Assembly (NCBI RefSeq): GCF_000716335.1
Contig: NZ_KL591003.1
Coordinates: 192,094 to 256,093 of the forward strand
DNA: 64,000 nt
Origin: Streptomyces sp. NRRL S-118
GTDB taxonomy: Bacteria; Actinomycetota; Actinomycetes; Streptomycetales; Streptomycetaceae
Direction of reading: 5' to 3'
The notes under the pieces were generated by a model. That model saw only the letters and a list, made by a program, of their open reading frames with translations. It was not told where the DNA came from and did no database searches. The position numbers were made by a program, and so were the translations under genes. Shown one piece after another: positions 50,401 through 59,741 of this stretch (its first letter is position 1; the number at the start of each line of letters is the position of its first letter).

Positions 50401-53400
50401 TCAGCCCGAGCCGTCCGCCAGCAGCAGGCGCAGACCCTCGGGCGTGAAGGATCGTTCCGTCCGGGTGCCGGTCACACCGCCGCCCGCCCCGGACGCACCG
50501 CCCACCGCGGTGATCAGCCTCATCACGCCGGCCCGCCAGGGCTGGGCCCCCACCTCCCCGAGCGCGGCGTGGGCCCGCTCGAACCTCTCGACCGCCGCCG
50601 CGTGGTCGCCACCGATCGCGTCGACGCATCCGAGGTCCGTCTCGACCCGCGCGTACAGGAAGCGGTCGGCGAGCTCCTCCGTGATCTCCAGGGCCTGCTT
50701 CAGCGTGCGTCCGGCCGCCGGGAGCAGGCCCTGGCTCCACTGCGTCTCGCCGAGCCCGCGCAGGGCGTGGGCCTCGCCGACCCGGTCCCCTTCCTTGCGG
50801 GACAGTTGCAGCACCTCGTGGAAGGACCCGGCGGCCTCGTCGAACTCCCCCGCGCGCAGCCGTACCTCGGCGAGCCGGTAGAGGCTCTGGGTCTCCGCGC
50901 GGACCGACCCGGCGCGCCGGCTCAGCTCCACCGCCTCCACGGCCAGCGGCAGCGCCCGCTCCACCTGCCCGCGGTCGAGCTCGATCTGGGCGAGGTAGCC
51001 CAGCAGATGGGCCTGGTTGCCGGTGTCGCCGGCCGCGGAGAACCCGTCCAGTGCCGCCCGGCAGTGCTCCAGCGCACGGCCCCAGTCGCCCTGGAAGCGG
51101 GCGCACATGGCCAGGTTCCGCTGGGCGAGCGCCGCACCGTGGACGTCGTCCGTCTCCCGCAGCAGCCGCAGGGCGGCCATGTTCCACCCCTCGGCCAGCT
51201 CGTAGCGCCGCTGGTAGATGGCGAGCGAGCCGAGCAGTCGCAGCATCGTGGCCTCGCCGGCCCGGTCGCCGGTGCGGCGGGCCGACGACAGCGACGCCTC
51301 GGCGCACCGCTGCCAGTCCTCCAGGTAGTTGCGGGTCTCGAAGTGGGGCACCGCGCTCTCGGTCAGGGCGCAGGCGTACCGGACCCGGCCCGTCTCGGCC
51401 GCGTGCACCACCACGTCGGTGACGGCGGCGCGCTCGGAGTCGAACCACTCCAGCGGTGCCGCCAGCAGCTCGTCCGCCGCGCCCCGGAGGAAGCCGGGCG
51501 CCGGTTCCGGGGGCCGGCCGACCGGGAAGTCCCGCCCGTCCAGGCGCCGGTGGGCCTCCTCGGCGAGCCAGAGCCAGGCCCCGAAGGCCCGCTCCAGCGC
51601 GGCGTCGCACTCCTCCTCCGTCTCGTCCGCCTCCGCGCGTTCGCGGGCGAACAGCTGGAGCAGGTCCTGGAAGCGGTAGCGGGCCGCCCGGCCGGGCACC
51701 GGGTCGACCGCCTCCAGCAGCTGGGCGTCGACGAGCTGGTCGAGCAGTTCCTCCGCGTGCCACAGGTCGGTGTCCACGGTGGCCGCGGCGACCCAGACCG
51801 CGAAGTCGGCGGTCCGCAGCAGGCCGAGCCTGCGGTACACGCGGGCGGCGTCCGGGGTGAGGTCGCGGTACGTCAGGCGGAAGCCCGCCCGCACCCCGCC
51901 CTCCTCCGGGCTCAGTTCGTCCAGCCTCCGCCGCTGGTCGCGCAGCCGCTCCACCAGTCCCCGCACGCTCAGACCGGGCTTGGCGGCCAGCCGGGCGCCG
52001 GCGATCCGCAGGGCGAGCGGCAGGCAGTCGCACAGGGCGCTCAGCTGCTCCAGGGCCACCGGGTCGCTGCCGAAGCGGTCGGCACCGGCGATCTTCGTGA
52101 GCAGGGTGGTGGCCTCGGACGGCGGCAGGACCCGCAACCGGATGCGCAGAGCCGTGTAGTCACCGGTGACGTCGTCGAGGGCCTCCCGGCCGGTGGCCAG
52201 GACGACGCTGCGGCCGCCGCCCGGTAACAAGGGTCTGAGCTGGGCGAACGACCGCACGTTGTCGAGGAGGATCAGCATTCTCCGGGTGCTCAGCAGACTG
52301 CGGAAGAGCGCTGCCCGCTCGTCGGGCTCCTCCGGGATCTGCGGGGCGGGCGTCCCGAGGGCGCGCAGGAAGCGGTCGAGCACGGCGGACGGGGAGACCG
52401 GCGGGTTCTCCTCGTCGTAGCCGCGCAGGTCGGCGAAGAGCTGGCCGTCGGGGAAGCGCTCGGCCGCCTGGCTCGCCCAGTGGACGGCCAGCGCGGTCTT
52501 GCCCACGCCGCCCACGCCGACGATCGTCGCCACGGCCGGGGCGTGCGGATGATACGGCTCCTTCAGCAGCCGGTCGAGGGAGGCCAGTTCCTGCTGCCGG
52601 CCGGTGAAGCGCCGTACGTCCGCGGGGAGTTGCGCTGGGACGGTCTGGACGGTGACCGATGCCGGCGCGGCCGTGGCGGGCGGCCGGGTCAGCTCCGGCG
52701 AGTCGTGCAGGATCAGGTCGTGCAACTGCTGGAGGGGCGGGCCGGGTTCGATGCCCAGCTCCTCGTTCAGCAGCCGGCGTCCCTGCCGGAAGACCTCCAG
52801 GGCCTCGGCTCGCTGCCCGGAGCGGTACAGCGCCAGCATCAGGTGCTCGCGCGACTGCTCCCGCAGCGGGTGCCGGGCGACCAGTTCGCCGAGCTCGCCG
52901 GTGAGCGCCCGGTGCCGCCCCAGCTCCAGCATCAGGCCGGCGCGCTCCTCGATCAGGTCGAGGCGGAGTTGTTCGAGCCGGGCCGCTTCCGCTTCGATCC
53001 GTTCCCCGGCGAGTTCGTCGAGGGCCGCGCCCCGCCACTTGCTGAGCGCCTCCTCCAGCAGGGTGCAGGCCTCCTCGGCCCGCCCGAGCCGGGCGGCGTC
53101 CCGGCCGCGTTCGGCCTGGTGCAGGAACTCCACGACGTCGATGCGGTGCTCGCCGCGGGCGAGGACGTAGCCGGGCGGGGAGGTGAGCAGCAGTTCGCTC
53201 TCCCCGGCCTCCTTGAACGTCTTGCGCAGGGTCGCCACGCAGATGGCGATCTGGTTGCGGGCGGTCGCCGGGGGCGATTCGGGCCACACCGCGTCGACGA
53301 GTGTGTCGACGGACACGATCCGGTCGGCCGAGAGGAGCAGCATCGCGAGAACGGTGGACTGCCGTCTTCCCTTGATGCGGAGCGGCACCCCGTCGGCCTG

Positions 53401-53442
53401 GACGAGCAGGGGGCCCAGCATTCTGAAAACCAACTGATTCAA
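50401..53442 (-). CDS. Large SARP-NB-ARC-TPR regulator (AfsR type) with a TTA codon
   Basis: The protein of about 1013 residues has a winged helix (FRMLGPLLVQADGVPLRIKG), BTAD (about 100-245), NB-ARC (Walker A GVGGVGKTAL near 309, MLILLDN Walker B) and a long TPR region (about 700-990), the full AfsR layout. The TTG at 53442 is preferred: GGGGGGA is directly upstream; ATG 53421 has no ribosome site. Codon 406 is TTA (52225-52227), the rare leucine codon read by bldA tRNA, so its synthesis should depend on development. It is the only TTA codon I noticed in the cluster. TPRs could bind a peptide or protein partner. Confidence 0.92.
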   Translation of the reverse strand: MNQLVFRMLGPLLVQADGVPLRIKGRRQSTVLAMLLLSADRIVSVDTLVDAVWPESPPATARNQIAICVATLRKTFKEAGESELLLTSPPGYVLARGEHRIDVVEFLHQAERGRDAARLGRAEEACTLLEEALSKWRGAALDELAGERIEAEAARLEQLRLDLIEERAGLMLELGRHRALTGELGELVARHPLREQSREHLMLALYRSGQRAEALEVFRQGRRLLNEELGIEPGPPLQQLHDLILHDSPELTRPPATAAPASVTVQTVPAQLPADVRRFTGRQQELASLDRLLKEPYHPHAPAVATIVGVGGVGKTALAVHWASQAAERFPDGQLFADLRGYDEENPPVSPSAVLDRFLRALGTPAPQIPEEPDERAALFRSLLSTRRMLILLDNVRSFAQLRPLLPGGGRSVVLATGREALDDVTGDYTALRIRLRVLPPSEATTLLTKIAGADRFGSDPVALEQLSALCDCLPLALRIAGARLAAKPGLSVRGLVERLRDQRRRLDELSPEEGGVRAGFRLTYRDLTPDAARVYRRLGLLRTADFAVWVAAATVDTDLWHAEELLDQLVDAQLLEAVDPVPGRAARYRFQDLLQLFARERAEADETEEECDAALERAFGAWLWLAEEAHRRLDGRDFPVGRPPEPAPGFLRGAADELLAAPLEWFDSERAAVTDVVVHAAETGRVRYACALTESAVPHFETRNYLEDWQRCAEASLSSARRTGDRAGEATMLRLLGSLAIYQRRYELAEGWNMAALRLLRETDDVHGAALAQRNLAMCARFQGDWGRALEHCRAALDGFSAAGDTGNQAHLLGYLAQIELDRGQVERALPLAVEAVELSRRAGSVRAETQSLYRLAEVRLRAGEFDEAAGSFHEVLQLSRKEGDRVGEAHALRGLGETQWSQGLLPAAGRTLKQALEITEELADRFLYARVETDLGCVDAIGGDHAAAVERFERAHAALGEVGAQPWRAGVMRLITAVGGASGAGGGVTGTRTERSFTPEGLRLLLADGSG

Positions 53443-53598
53443 CGGTCCCCCCGGACTGCAACCTGAGTCAGGTCGGTAACGGTACAACAAGGAAGGAGTG
53501 CCGATCGGACGCCGACCGGCAGGCCACCGGGGCGGATTCGGGCCGTGTGCGGTCGCCGGTCCGGGAACGGCCGCCGGTGGCATGCGCGTTCGTCCGCC

Positions 53599-54090
53599 TC
53601 AGGACGGGGGGTGCGGAGCGATGGTGCACAACGCCCGCGACAGCTCGCGCAACGCCTCGGTGGTGCGGTGGAGTTCGTCCTCGCCGCCCAGCTCCCCGCA
53701 GAGCTGCCGGGCCAGTTCGGCGTGACCGGGACCCACCGCGCGCAGCGCAGCCTCCCCCGGCTCGGTGGCCGCCAGCAGCCTGGCCCGCCGGTGGGCGGGG
53801 TTGTCGCGGTAGACGGCGAGCCCCCGCGCCACCAGGAGGTCGGCGAGGCGCTGCACGCTCTGCCGGGTGGTGCCGAGCAGCCGGGCGACGCCGGACACGG
53901 ACTGCGGGGCCGTCCCCACCGCGTCGAGGACCTGCCACTGGGCGGCGCTCAGCCCGGACGGCTGCGCCACGTCGTTGAGCAGGGCCATGAACCGGCCGTT
54001 CAGATGGAGCACGGCCAGGGCGGAGCGGCTGAGGGCGTCGACGGCGCTCGTAGCACCGCGGGCCTCCCCACCGGATGTCGCGACACGCAC
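53599..54090 (-). CDS. MarR family transcriptional regulator
   Basis: The 163-residue protein has the MarR winged helix: LSAAQWQVLDAVGTAPQSVSGVARLL and TTRQSVQRLADLLVARGLAVYRDNPAHRRARLL (about residues 45-105), with N- and C-terminal dimerisation helices. The GTG at 54090 has GGAGGGGG upstream at good spacing. It stands alone between the large SARP and a lipoprotein gene, so I cannot say if it belongs to the peptide cluster. Such regulators usually answer to small aromatic ligands. Confidence 0.88.
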   Translation of the reverse strand: MRVATSGGEARGATSAVDALSRSALAVLHLNGRFMALLNDVAQPSGLSAAQWQVLDAVGTAPQSVSGVARLLGTTRQSVQRLADLLVARGLAVYRDNPAHRRARLLAATEPGEAALRAVGPGHAELARQLCGELGGEDELHRTTEALRELSRALCTIAPHPPS

Positions 54091-54283
54091 CACGGCCCCC
54101 TCCACCGGAAATCGACACACGGATCGCCCGCCCGTCCCCCGGGCTGCGTTTCTCGGCCATGCGTTGCTGCACCGTACAGGTGGCCGACACCACTGTCCAT
54201 GATGTCGTCCATGAGCGGAATGAGCGGTACCGCCTACCGGGAGCGCGCGGTGGAAGCGGCCCCCGGGCCGGGGTGACCGCGGT

Positions 54284-54829
54284 TCACCGGTCGGCGTAGT
54301 TGGGGTTCTCCGGCAGCGGCGGCGAGAACACCACCTTGCCGTCCTTCCAGCGCGCGCGGTACGCGCGCTCGCCGCCCGAGTGGCAGCACTGCGGATCGGT
54401 CGGCAGGAACTGCGGGTACGAGAGGGTGACCGTCCTGCCGTCCTGGCTCGTGATGGCGGAGGAGCGGACCCCGGTCGCGTCGTTGCCGGCGTACTCGTTG
54501 CCGTGGAAGAAGAACACGGAGACGCAGTGGCCGTCGACGCTGCCGGTGCAGTGCGCGTGGATCGCGCGGAGGGGCCCGCGCAGGCTCTTCAGGGTGCCGG
54601 GGTCGGTGTCGGCCGTGAAGCCGAGGCGCTTGATGCGGAGCACCGCACGGTCCGCGTCGAAGGGTTCCGTCGCCTCGCCGGAGGGCTCCGCCGAAGGGTC
54701 CGCGGTGCCCCACAGGGAGACGGACGGGCTCGCGGCGGGCCGGGCCCCGTCCCGGGACGCCCCGCACGCCGTCGCCGTCAGCAGGCAGAGCACCGCCACG
54801 ACAGCAGGGGTTCCTAAGGAGCGCCGCAT
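54284..54829 (-). CDS. LppP/LprE-type lipoprotein
   Basis: The 181-residue protein begins MRRSLGTPAVVAVLCLLTAT followed by ACGAS, a lipobox with Cys22, so it is membrane-anchored outside the cell. After a Ser/Pro-rich linker it has a globular domain with paired cysteines (HAHCTGSVDGHC and PQCCHSGG) and RARWKDGKVV, as in the LppP/LprE family. The ATG lies inside the end of the protease-NTPase gene (16-base overlap), so it is translationally coupled. Its function is unknown; the coupling suggests a link to that protein. Confidence 0.82.
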   Translation of the reverse strand: MRRSLGTPAVVAVLCLLTATACGASRDGARPAASPSVSLWGTADPSAEPSGEATEPFDADRAVLRIKRLGFTADTDPGTLKSLRGPLRAIHAHCTGSVDGHCVSVFFFHGNEYAGNDATGVRSSAITSQDGRTVTLSYPQFLPTDPQCCHSGGERAYRARWKDGKVVFSPPLPENPNYADR

Positions 54830-57800
54830 GCCGTCACCCCCAGCAGATTCCGCTCCAGCATTCCGTAGCGCACCGTGATCAGATCCTCCCGTGAGATGTT
54901 GCGGGTGACGCGTGAGCACAGTCCGGCGGCCCAGGCGCCGGCGGACGTTTCCCTGCGCCGGAAGGTCGCCACCCTCCCCCAGGCGGTGGGCAGCGGCGTG
55001 CTCAGCAGCAGCCGCTCGCCGTCGGGGGACGGCACGACGGCCCGCACCCGAGCGGCGTCCGGTATGCGGATCCGGGCCGTGAGGCCGCCGGGCCCCCACC
55101 GCTCCACCGCGCCCGGTCGTACGCTGACGACCTCGCCGGTCCCGTTCAGGAAGGACGTCGTACGGGCGGAGTCGGCCGGGACGGCCGCCTCACGGCGTCC
55201 GCCGCCGGCCTCCCACACCTCCGCACCGCCGTCCTTGCCGGCCAGCAGCAGACGCCGGCCGTCCTCGCTGAACCGCACCGCGTCCCGGTCGGCCAGGGGT
55301 GCGCGGAAGCCCGGCACGAGCACGGTGAGCCGGCGCCGCTCGCGGAGGTCCCAGACCTCCACGCCGCGCAGGTCCGGAGTCGTCACGGCGATCCGCTCCG
55401 CTGCCGGGTCGACCGCGAGAGAGGTGGCGTACCGCCGCCGGTCGGCCTCCGCGTCCTCACGGAACAGCAGCACCCCGCCCACCTGCCGGCCGGTCGTGGT
55501 GTCCCACTGCGAGACGGCGCCTCCCGCCAGGGCGACGAGGCGGCCGCTCCGGGTGAACCCCAGTCCGGCGAGCCCGACGTCATGGGGCGGCGAGCCGGGG
55601 TACGCGTGGATGCGCACCCTCCGCAGCACCTGGAGCGACGGCAGGCGGTAGAGGGTCACCGACTCGTCCGCGATCTCCCGTACGGCCAGGGTCCGTTCGG
55701 CGGCGTCGAAGGCCACCCACGCGCGCGTCGGGTACCCGCCGGTGCCGGCGGCCGCGACGCGGCGCCCGGTCGCCGGGTCCCACACCGCGACGGCGCCGCC
55801 GACGCCCACCGTGACCAGGTGGCGGCCGGAAGGGGAGAAGTGCACGGCGTCCGCGTCGCTCCCGTCCAGCTCCGCGTCACCCCAGACGGACATCCCGGCG
55901 GCGTCGAGGGAACCGGGGGGCGGGGCGGTGACGAGCAGCACCTCCGCGCCGCGGGCGAACGCGATGCGGCGGCTCGCGGCGGCCAGGGAGTAGCGGGTGA
56001 ATCGCCCCTTGGGGCCGTCCTCGGCCAGTGCGGTGAGCGGCTGTCCGGTCGCCGTGTCGTGCACGGTCACCGCGCCGTCGTCCCGGGTCAGCACGAGCCG
56101 GTCGGAGACACCGGCGAGCTCGCTCCGCGTGGTGCACGGCAGGCGGGAGAAGAGGCGGGGACCCGACCCGCCGGCGGAGACGTCGGACAGCCGCCACCTG
56201 CCGTCCGCGCACGCCGCCCTGACGGGGCGGGGCCCGGGGGCGAAGCCGGGCTCGTGGAAGCCCGGAGCGGCCGTGAGACGGCCGGTGCGCGTGTCCCAGG
56301 CCCCGCGGCTCAGCGGGTCGGAGGCCACGACGTGCGTGCCGTCCGCGGTGAAGGCGAAGCCGCTCGCCGGGCGCTCCTCGAGTGCCTCCAGGGACACGGG
56401 GCGGGCCGTGGGCCGGTCGAGGTCCCACACCTGCGCCGTGTCGTCCTGCGGGGGGTGCACCAGAAGACGGCGCCCCGTGCGGTCGAAGCGCAGTTCGTCC
56501 ACCGCCCTCAGGGTGCTGGCGGTACTGGGCGCCGATCGCAGGGTCAGCACGGTCCTGCCGTCGCGCAGGTCACGGACCGTGACCCGGTTGCCGTCGCCGC
56601 CGAGAGCCAGCCGGGCACCGTCGGGACTGACCGCGACGGCCGACACACCGTCCATGCCGGCGATCAGCGAGGGCCCGCCGGCCGCTCCGGCACGCCACAC
56701 CGACACCCGGCCGGCGACGGTCCGTACCGCGACGACCCGGCCGGAATCGTCCAGCGCCGTCTGCGCGACCTCCCCTCCGGCGGGCAGGACGGCGTCGAAC
56801 GGGGCGTCGGCCAGGTACCGGGCGAAGAGGTTGTCGCGCGCCTGCTGGGTCGGCGCGGTGCGCCAGGCGGCGACGGACAGCAGGGCGGCCCTCTCCCGGT
56901 GGGTGTCCGCCTCCCGCTGCGCCTGGTGCACGAGCCCGGCCGAGAGCTCGGCCGCCTTGCTGTCGCGCACCGACTCCAGGCCGGCTCCGGCCAGGGTCCC
57001 CAGCACCGCCGCCACCGCCGTCCCCGCGGCGGCCCTGCGGGACCACCGGCGCCGGCGGCGCTCCAGGCCGGCGCGCACGTAGGCGCGTTCGCCGTCGGGG
57101 ATGTCGTACGACCGGTCGAGCAGCCACTGCCGCGCCTGCCTGAGTTCGGAGCCGCGCATCAGCAGGGCGTGGTCGCGGCCGCTGTGTTCCCAGCGCGCGA
57201 TCCGTTCGCGCAGGTGTTCCTGCCAGCTCCGGAAGCTCCGGTCCTGGTCGACCCAGGCGCGCAGGGTGGGCCAGTGCTCCAGCAGGGCCTCGTGGGCGAG
57301 CGCGACCGTCTCGGCGCCGTCCGGGGCGCGGTCCAGGTGCACCAGGCGGTGGAAGGCCAGCAGTTGGGCGGCCTGCCAGCAGGCGGCCGGCAGGTCCCGG
57401 CGGCGCGCGGTGCGTCCGGTGTCGACCGGGCGGTCGAGGCCACCGTCGCCGGGGCGGACGAGCTGGACGAGCAGCCGCCGCGCGTCGTCGCGCACATCGC
57501 CCAGCCGCTCCTTGACGATCCGTTCCGCATGCGTGGCCAGGGCGCCCGCGACGCCTCCGATGTCCTCGTAGGCGGCGTGGCCGAGGATGCCCCGGCGCTG
57601 GCGTTCCCACAGCAGGGAAAGGGCGAAGGCGAGGAGTGGCAGCGCGCCGGGGCTCCGGCCCGCGTCCGACACCAGGCGCTCGGGGAGCCTGTCCTCGAAC
57701 CGTACGGCGCCGTGGAACGCCGCGACCGGGGACAGCACCACCTCGCGGAGCCGGTCCTCGCCCAGCCGGTCGACGAGCACGGGCGACGACTCGCACACCC

Positions 57801-59079
57801 GCTCGAGGACGGGGAAGCGCCGCATGGCCTTGAGGAAGTCCAGCCGCAGGCCGAAGACCAGCCGCACCAGCGGTCCGCCGTCGGCGGTGCGCCACCCCGT
57901 CATGGTCACCACCTGCTCGACGAGGGCGTCGGCAGCCTCCGGCGAGCAGCGGAACAGCACCTCGAACTGGTCGATGATCAGCAGCAGTTGGGCCGTACCG
58001 GCCCGGGTGAGCAGCGCCCTGACGGCAGGCCCGGCCGCTCCCTCCCGCAGCCGTCCGGCGAGCCGTTCGAGCCGTTCGAGCGGCTCGGGAGGCGCCCCCG
58101 GCCCGGCCGGCTCGCCCTGGTCGCCGTCGTCGCTCTGGTCGCCGTCGTCGCCCTGTTGGGCCGGCGCGTCGAGCAGCGGCAGCAGGGCGGAGGCGAGCAT
58201 GTACTCCGCCGACACGGTGGGGTCGGGGACCAGTGAGGCGATGCTGTAGTCACCGCGCCTGCGCAGCGCGGGGACGAGACCGGCGTGGAGGAGCGAGGAC
58301 TTGCCGACTCCGGACACGCCGATCACGGGGACGATCGAGGACGTCGTGACCGCCTCGGTCAGCGACATGATCTGCTCGGGCCGCCCGAAGTAGTGGGCGG
58401 CGTCCTGTTCCCGGTACGGCTCCAGCCCGCGGAACGGTGACGGGAGGGCGGCGTGGTGGCGCAGGACGGGGTGCGTCTCGAACAGGACCGCGGCGGTGAT
58501 GGCGTAGGCCGCCCGCTGGAGGAACCGCCCGTCGGTGGCGACGACCATGCCCACCACGCCCTGGTGGCGGTCGTCCCACAGCGGAGTGCCGCTGAAGCCC
58601 TGCCGGATCTCGCAGGCGCTGGTGCTCTCGAACTGCAGCCAGCCCCGCCCGCGGTCGTCCACGATCGTGCCGAGCGACCAGACGCCCGCGTCGTCGCCGG
58701 CCGGGAAGCCGAAGGCCCGGAAGGGGTGGCCGCGCACCGACTCCACGTCCAGCAGCCGCACGGGGCCGGCGCCGGGCGGCGGATCCTCGTCGAGGGTGAG
58801 GAGCGCGATGTCACCGGAGTGGTCCTCCCCCACGGGTACGTGCGTGACGAGCCGGGCGGTCCGCCGCCGCACGGCCGGCCCGGTGAGGGGGAAGTCGAGA
58901 TCGACGGTGAAGCCCGCCTCGAGCGGGCGGCCTTCGGGCTCCCCGGCGACGGCCGACACGACGTGCGCGCAGGTGAGCACGGTCCTCGGGCCGACGAGGA
59001 AACCGGCGCCCTGCGGTGCGGCCCACGCGCCGCGCGACCAGATGCGGGCGATCCCCGGGTTGGGCACGGAACCGGGCAC
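54814..59079 (-). CDS. Trypsin-like protease-nSTAND NTPase-WD40 protein
   Basis: The product of about 1421 residues has a serine-protease domain with triad elements TCAHVV (His near 32), SGDIALL (Asp near 86) and GFSGTPL (Ser near 160). A STAND-type NTPase follows (FRGLEPYREQDAAHYFGR, Walker A GVSGVGKSSLL near 257, LLLIIDQFEVLF), then a probable membrane helix near 690 and WD40-like repeats from about 770 to the end. This layout is typical of predicted conflict or signalling proteins where repeat binding triggers NTP-driven activation of an effector. The GTG at 59079 has GAGG 9 bases upstream; the start is uncertain by a few codons. It is preceded by trypco2. Confidence 0.87.
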   Translation of the reverse strand: MPGSVPNPGIARIWSRGAWAAPQGAGFLVGPRTVLTCAHVVSAVAGEPEGRPLEAGFTVDLDFPLTGPAVRRRTARLVTHVPVGEDHSGDIALLTLDEDPPPGAGPVRLLDVESVRGHPFRAFGFPAGDDAGVWSLGTIVDDRGRGWLQFESTSACEIRQGFSGTPLWDDRHQGVVGMVVATDGRFLQRAAYAITAAVLFETHPVLRHHAALPSPFRGLEPYREQDAAHYFGRPEQIMSLTEAVTTSSIVPVIGVSGVGKSSLLHAGLVPALRRRGDYSIASLVPDPTVSAEYMLASALLPLLDAPAQQGDDGDQSDDGDQGEPAGPGAPPEPLERLERLAGRLREGAAGPAVRALLTRAGTAQLLLIIDQFEVLFRCSPEAADALVEQVVTMTGWRTADGGPLVRLVFGLRLDFLKAMRRFPVLERVCESSPVLVDRLGEDRLREVVLSPVAAFHGAVRFEDRLPERLVSDAGRSPGALPLLAFALSLLWERQRRGILGHAAYEDIGGVAGALATHAERIVKERLGDVRDDARRLLVQLVRPGDGGLDRPVDTGRTARRRDLPAACWQAAQLLAFHRLVHLDRAPDGAETVALAHEALLEHWPTLRAWVDQDRSFRSWQEHLRERIARWEHSGRDHALLMRGSELRQARQWLLDRSYDIPDGERAYVRAGLERRRRRWSRRAAAGTAVAAVLGTLAGAGLESVRDSKAAELSAGLVHQAQREADTHRERAALLSVAAWRTAPTQQARDNLFARYLADAPFDAVLPAGGEVAQTALDDSGRVVAVRTVAGRVSVWRAGAAGGPSLIAGMDGVSAVAVSPDGARLALGGDGNRVTVRDLRDGRTVLTLRSAPSTASTLRAVDELRFDRTGRRLLVHPPQDDTAQVWDLDRPTARPVSLEALEERPASGFAFTADGTHVVASDPLSRGAWDTRTGRLTAAPGFHEPGFAPGPRPVRAACADGRWRLSDVSAGGSGPRLFSRLPCTTRSELAGVSDRLVLTRDDGAVTVHDTATGQPLTALAEDGPKGRFTRYSLAAASRRIAFARGAEVLLVTAPPPGSLDAAGMSVWGDAELDGSDADAVHFSPSGRHLVTVGVGGAVAVWDPATGRRVAAAGTGGYPTRAWVAFDAAERTLAVREIADESVTLYRLPSLQVLRRVRIHAYPGSPPHDVGLAGLGFTRSGRLVALAGGAVSQWDTTTGRQVGGVLLFREDAEADRRRYATSLAVDPAAERIAVTTPDLRGVEVWDLRERRRLTVLVPGFRAPLADRDAVRFSEDGRRLLLAGKDGGAEVWEAGGGRREAAVPADSARTTSFLNGTGEVVSVRPGAVERWGPGGLTARIRIPDAARVRAVVPSPDGERLLLSTPLPTAWGRVATFRRRETSAGAWAAGLCSRVTRNISREDLITVRYGMLERNLLGVTACGAP

Positions 59080-59098
59080 CGGCGGGTACCTCGCGCCC

Positions 59099-59476
59099 TC
59101 AGCCCGTCGGGGCGCCGTTGCGCGCGGCGGCGACCCGGGCCACCGGCACGGCCTCCGGCTCCTGCCTGTCCCACTCCAGGGTGAGGGTGAGCGACCCCTC
59201 ACCGGCGGTCTTGGCGAGGAAGACACCTGCCTCCGCCGACAGTTTCAGACCGAGTTCCAGGGTGATCCGGTCCGGCTGCCGCGGCAGGTCCGCCACCTTG
59301 CCGAGGACCGCGTGCGCCGCCTCCCGCACGCTCTCCAGTCCCCGCTCCAGCGTCTGCGTCGCCTCGGCCACCATCCCGCCGGGCCGGGCCACCCTCACCA
59401 CCGCCTGCGGCCCGTCGTCGACTTCGACCAGCACGGATCCGCCGCTCTCCAGTGGCACCCTGAGCAATTCGGGCAT
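59099..59476 (-). CDS. Trypsin-co-occurring (trypco2, CU044_2847-like) protein
   Basis: The 125-residue protein matches the small beta-rich family found beside trypsin-like proteases: MPELLRVPLESGGSVLVEVDD at the start, then ESVREAAHAVLGKVADLP and the core PDRITLELGLKLSAEAGVFLAKTAGEGSLTLTLEW-type strand pattern (residues about 70-105). A G6 tract precedes the ATG. It lies 19 bases ahead of the protease-NTPase-WD40 gene, so the two form an operon. It is thought to regulate or present substrates to the protease, but no mechanism is established. Confidence 0.82.
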   Translation of the reverse strand: MPELLRVPLESGGSVLVEVDDGPQAVVRVARPGGMVAEATQTLERGLESVREAAHAVLGKVADLPRQPDRITLELGLKLSAEAGVFLAKTAGEGSLTLTLEWDRQEPEAVPVARVAAARNGAPTG

Positions 59477-59741
59477 GAGCCCCCCGTCCCGACACGCGAC
59501 ACGCTGCAATGCGCGGAACTCTAGCGGTGGCACGGGGCGCCCGTGGCCGGATCGCTCATTCGGCGTGCGGCCGGGCGGACAGCGGCCGTCCCGCGGCCCG
59601 CCCCGGACCCGCCCGCCCCGCACCGTCCCCCGTACGAGTGGCATCGCCGCGGGGACGTTCCCGGCGACCACGGGTGGGCCGTTGAGCGGGTGATCTGATC
59701 TTGCACGACGGCCGTGCCGTCTGCCGAGGACTGGAGCTGTG

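Noticed and set aside
10997..53442. Glycopeptide-type (vancomycin-like) cluster
   Set aside because: The antiporter, P450 and halogenase suggested it, but there are no cross-linking P450 series, no X domain before a TE, no Hpg/Dpg genes and the halogenase is of the free-tryptophan type.
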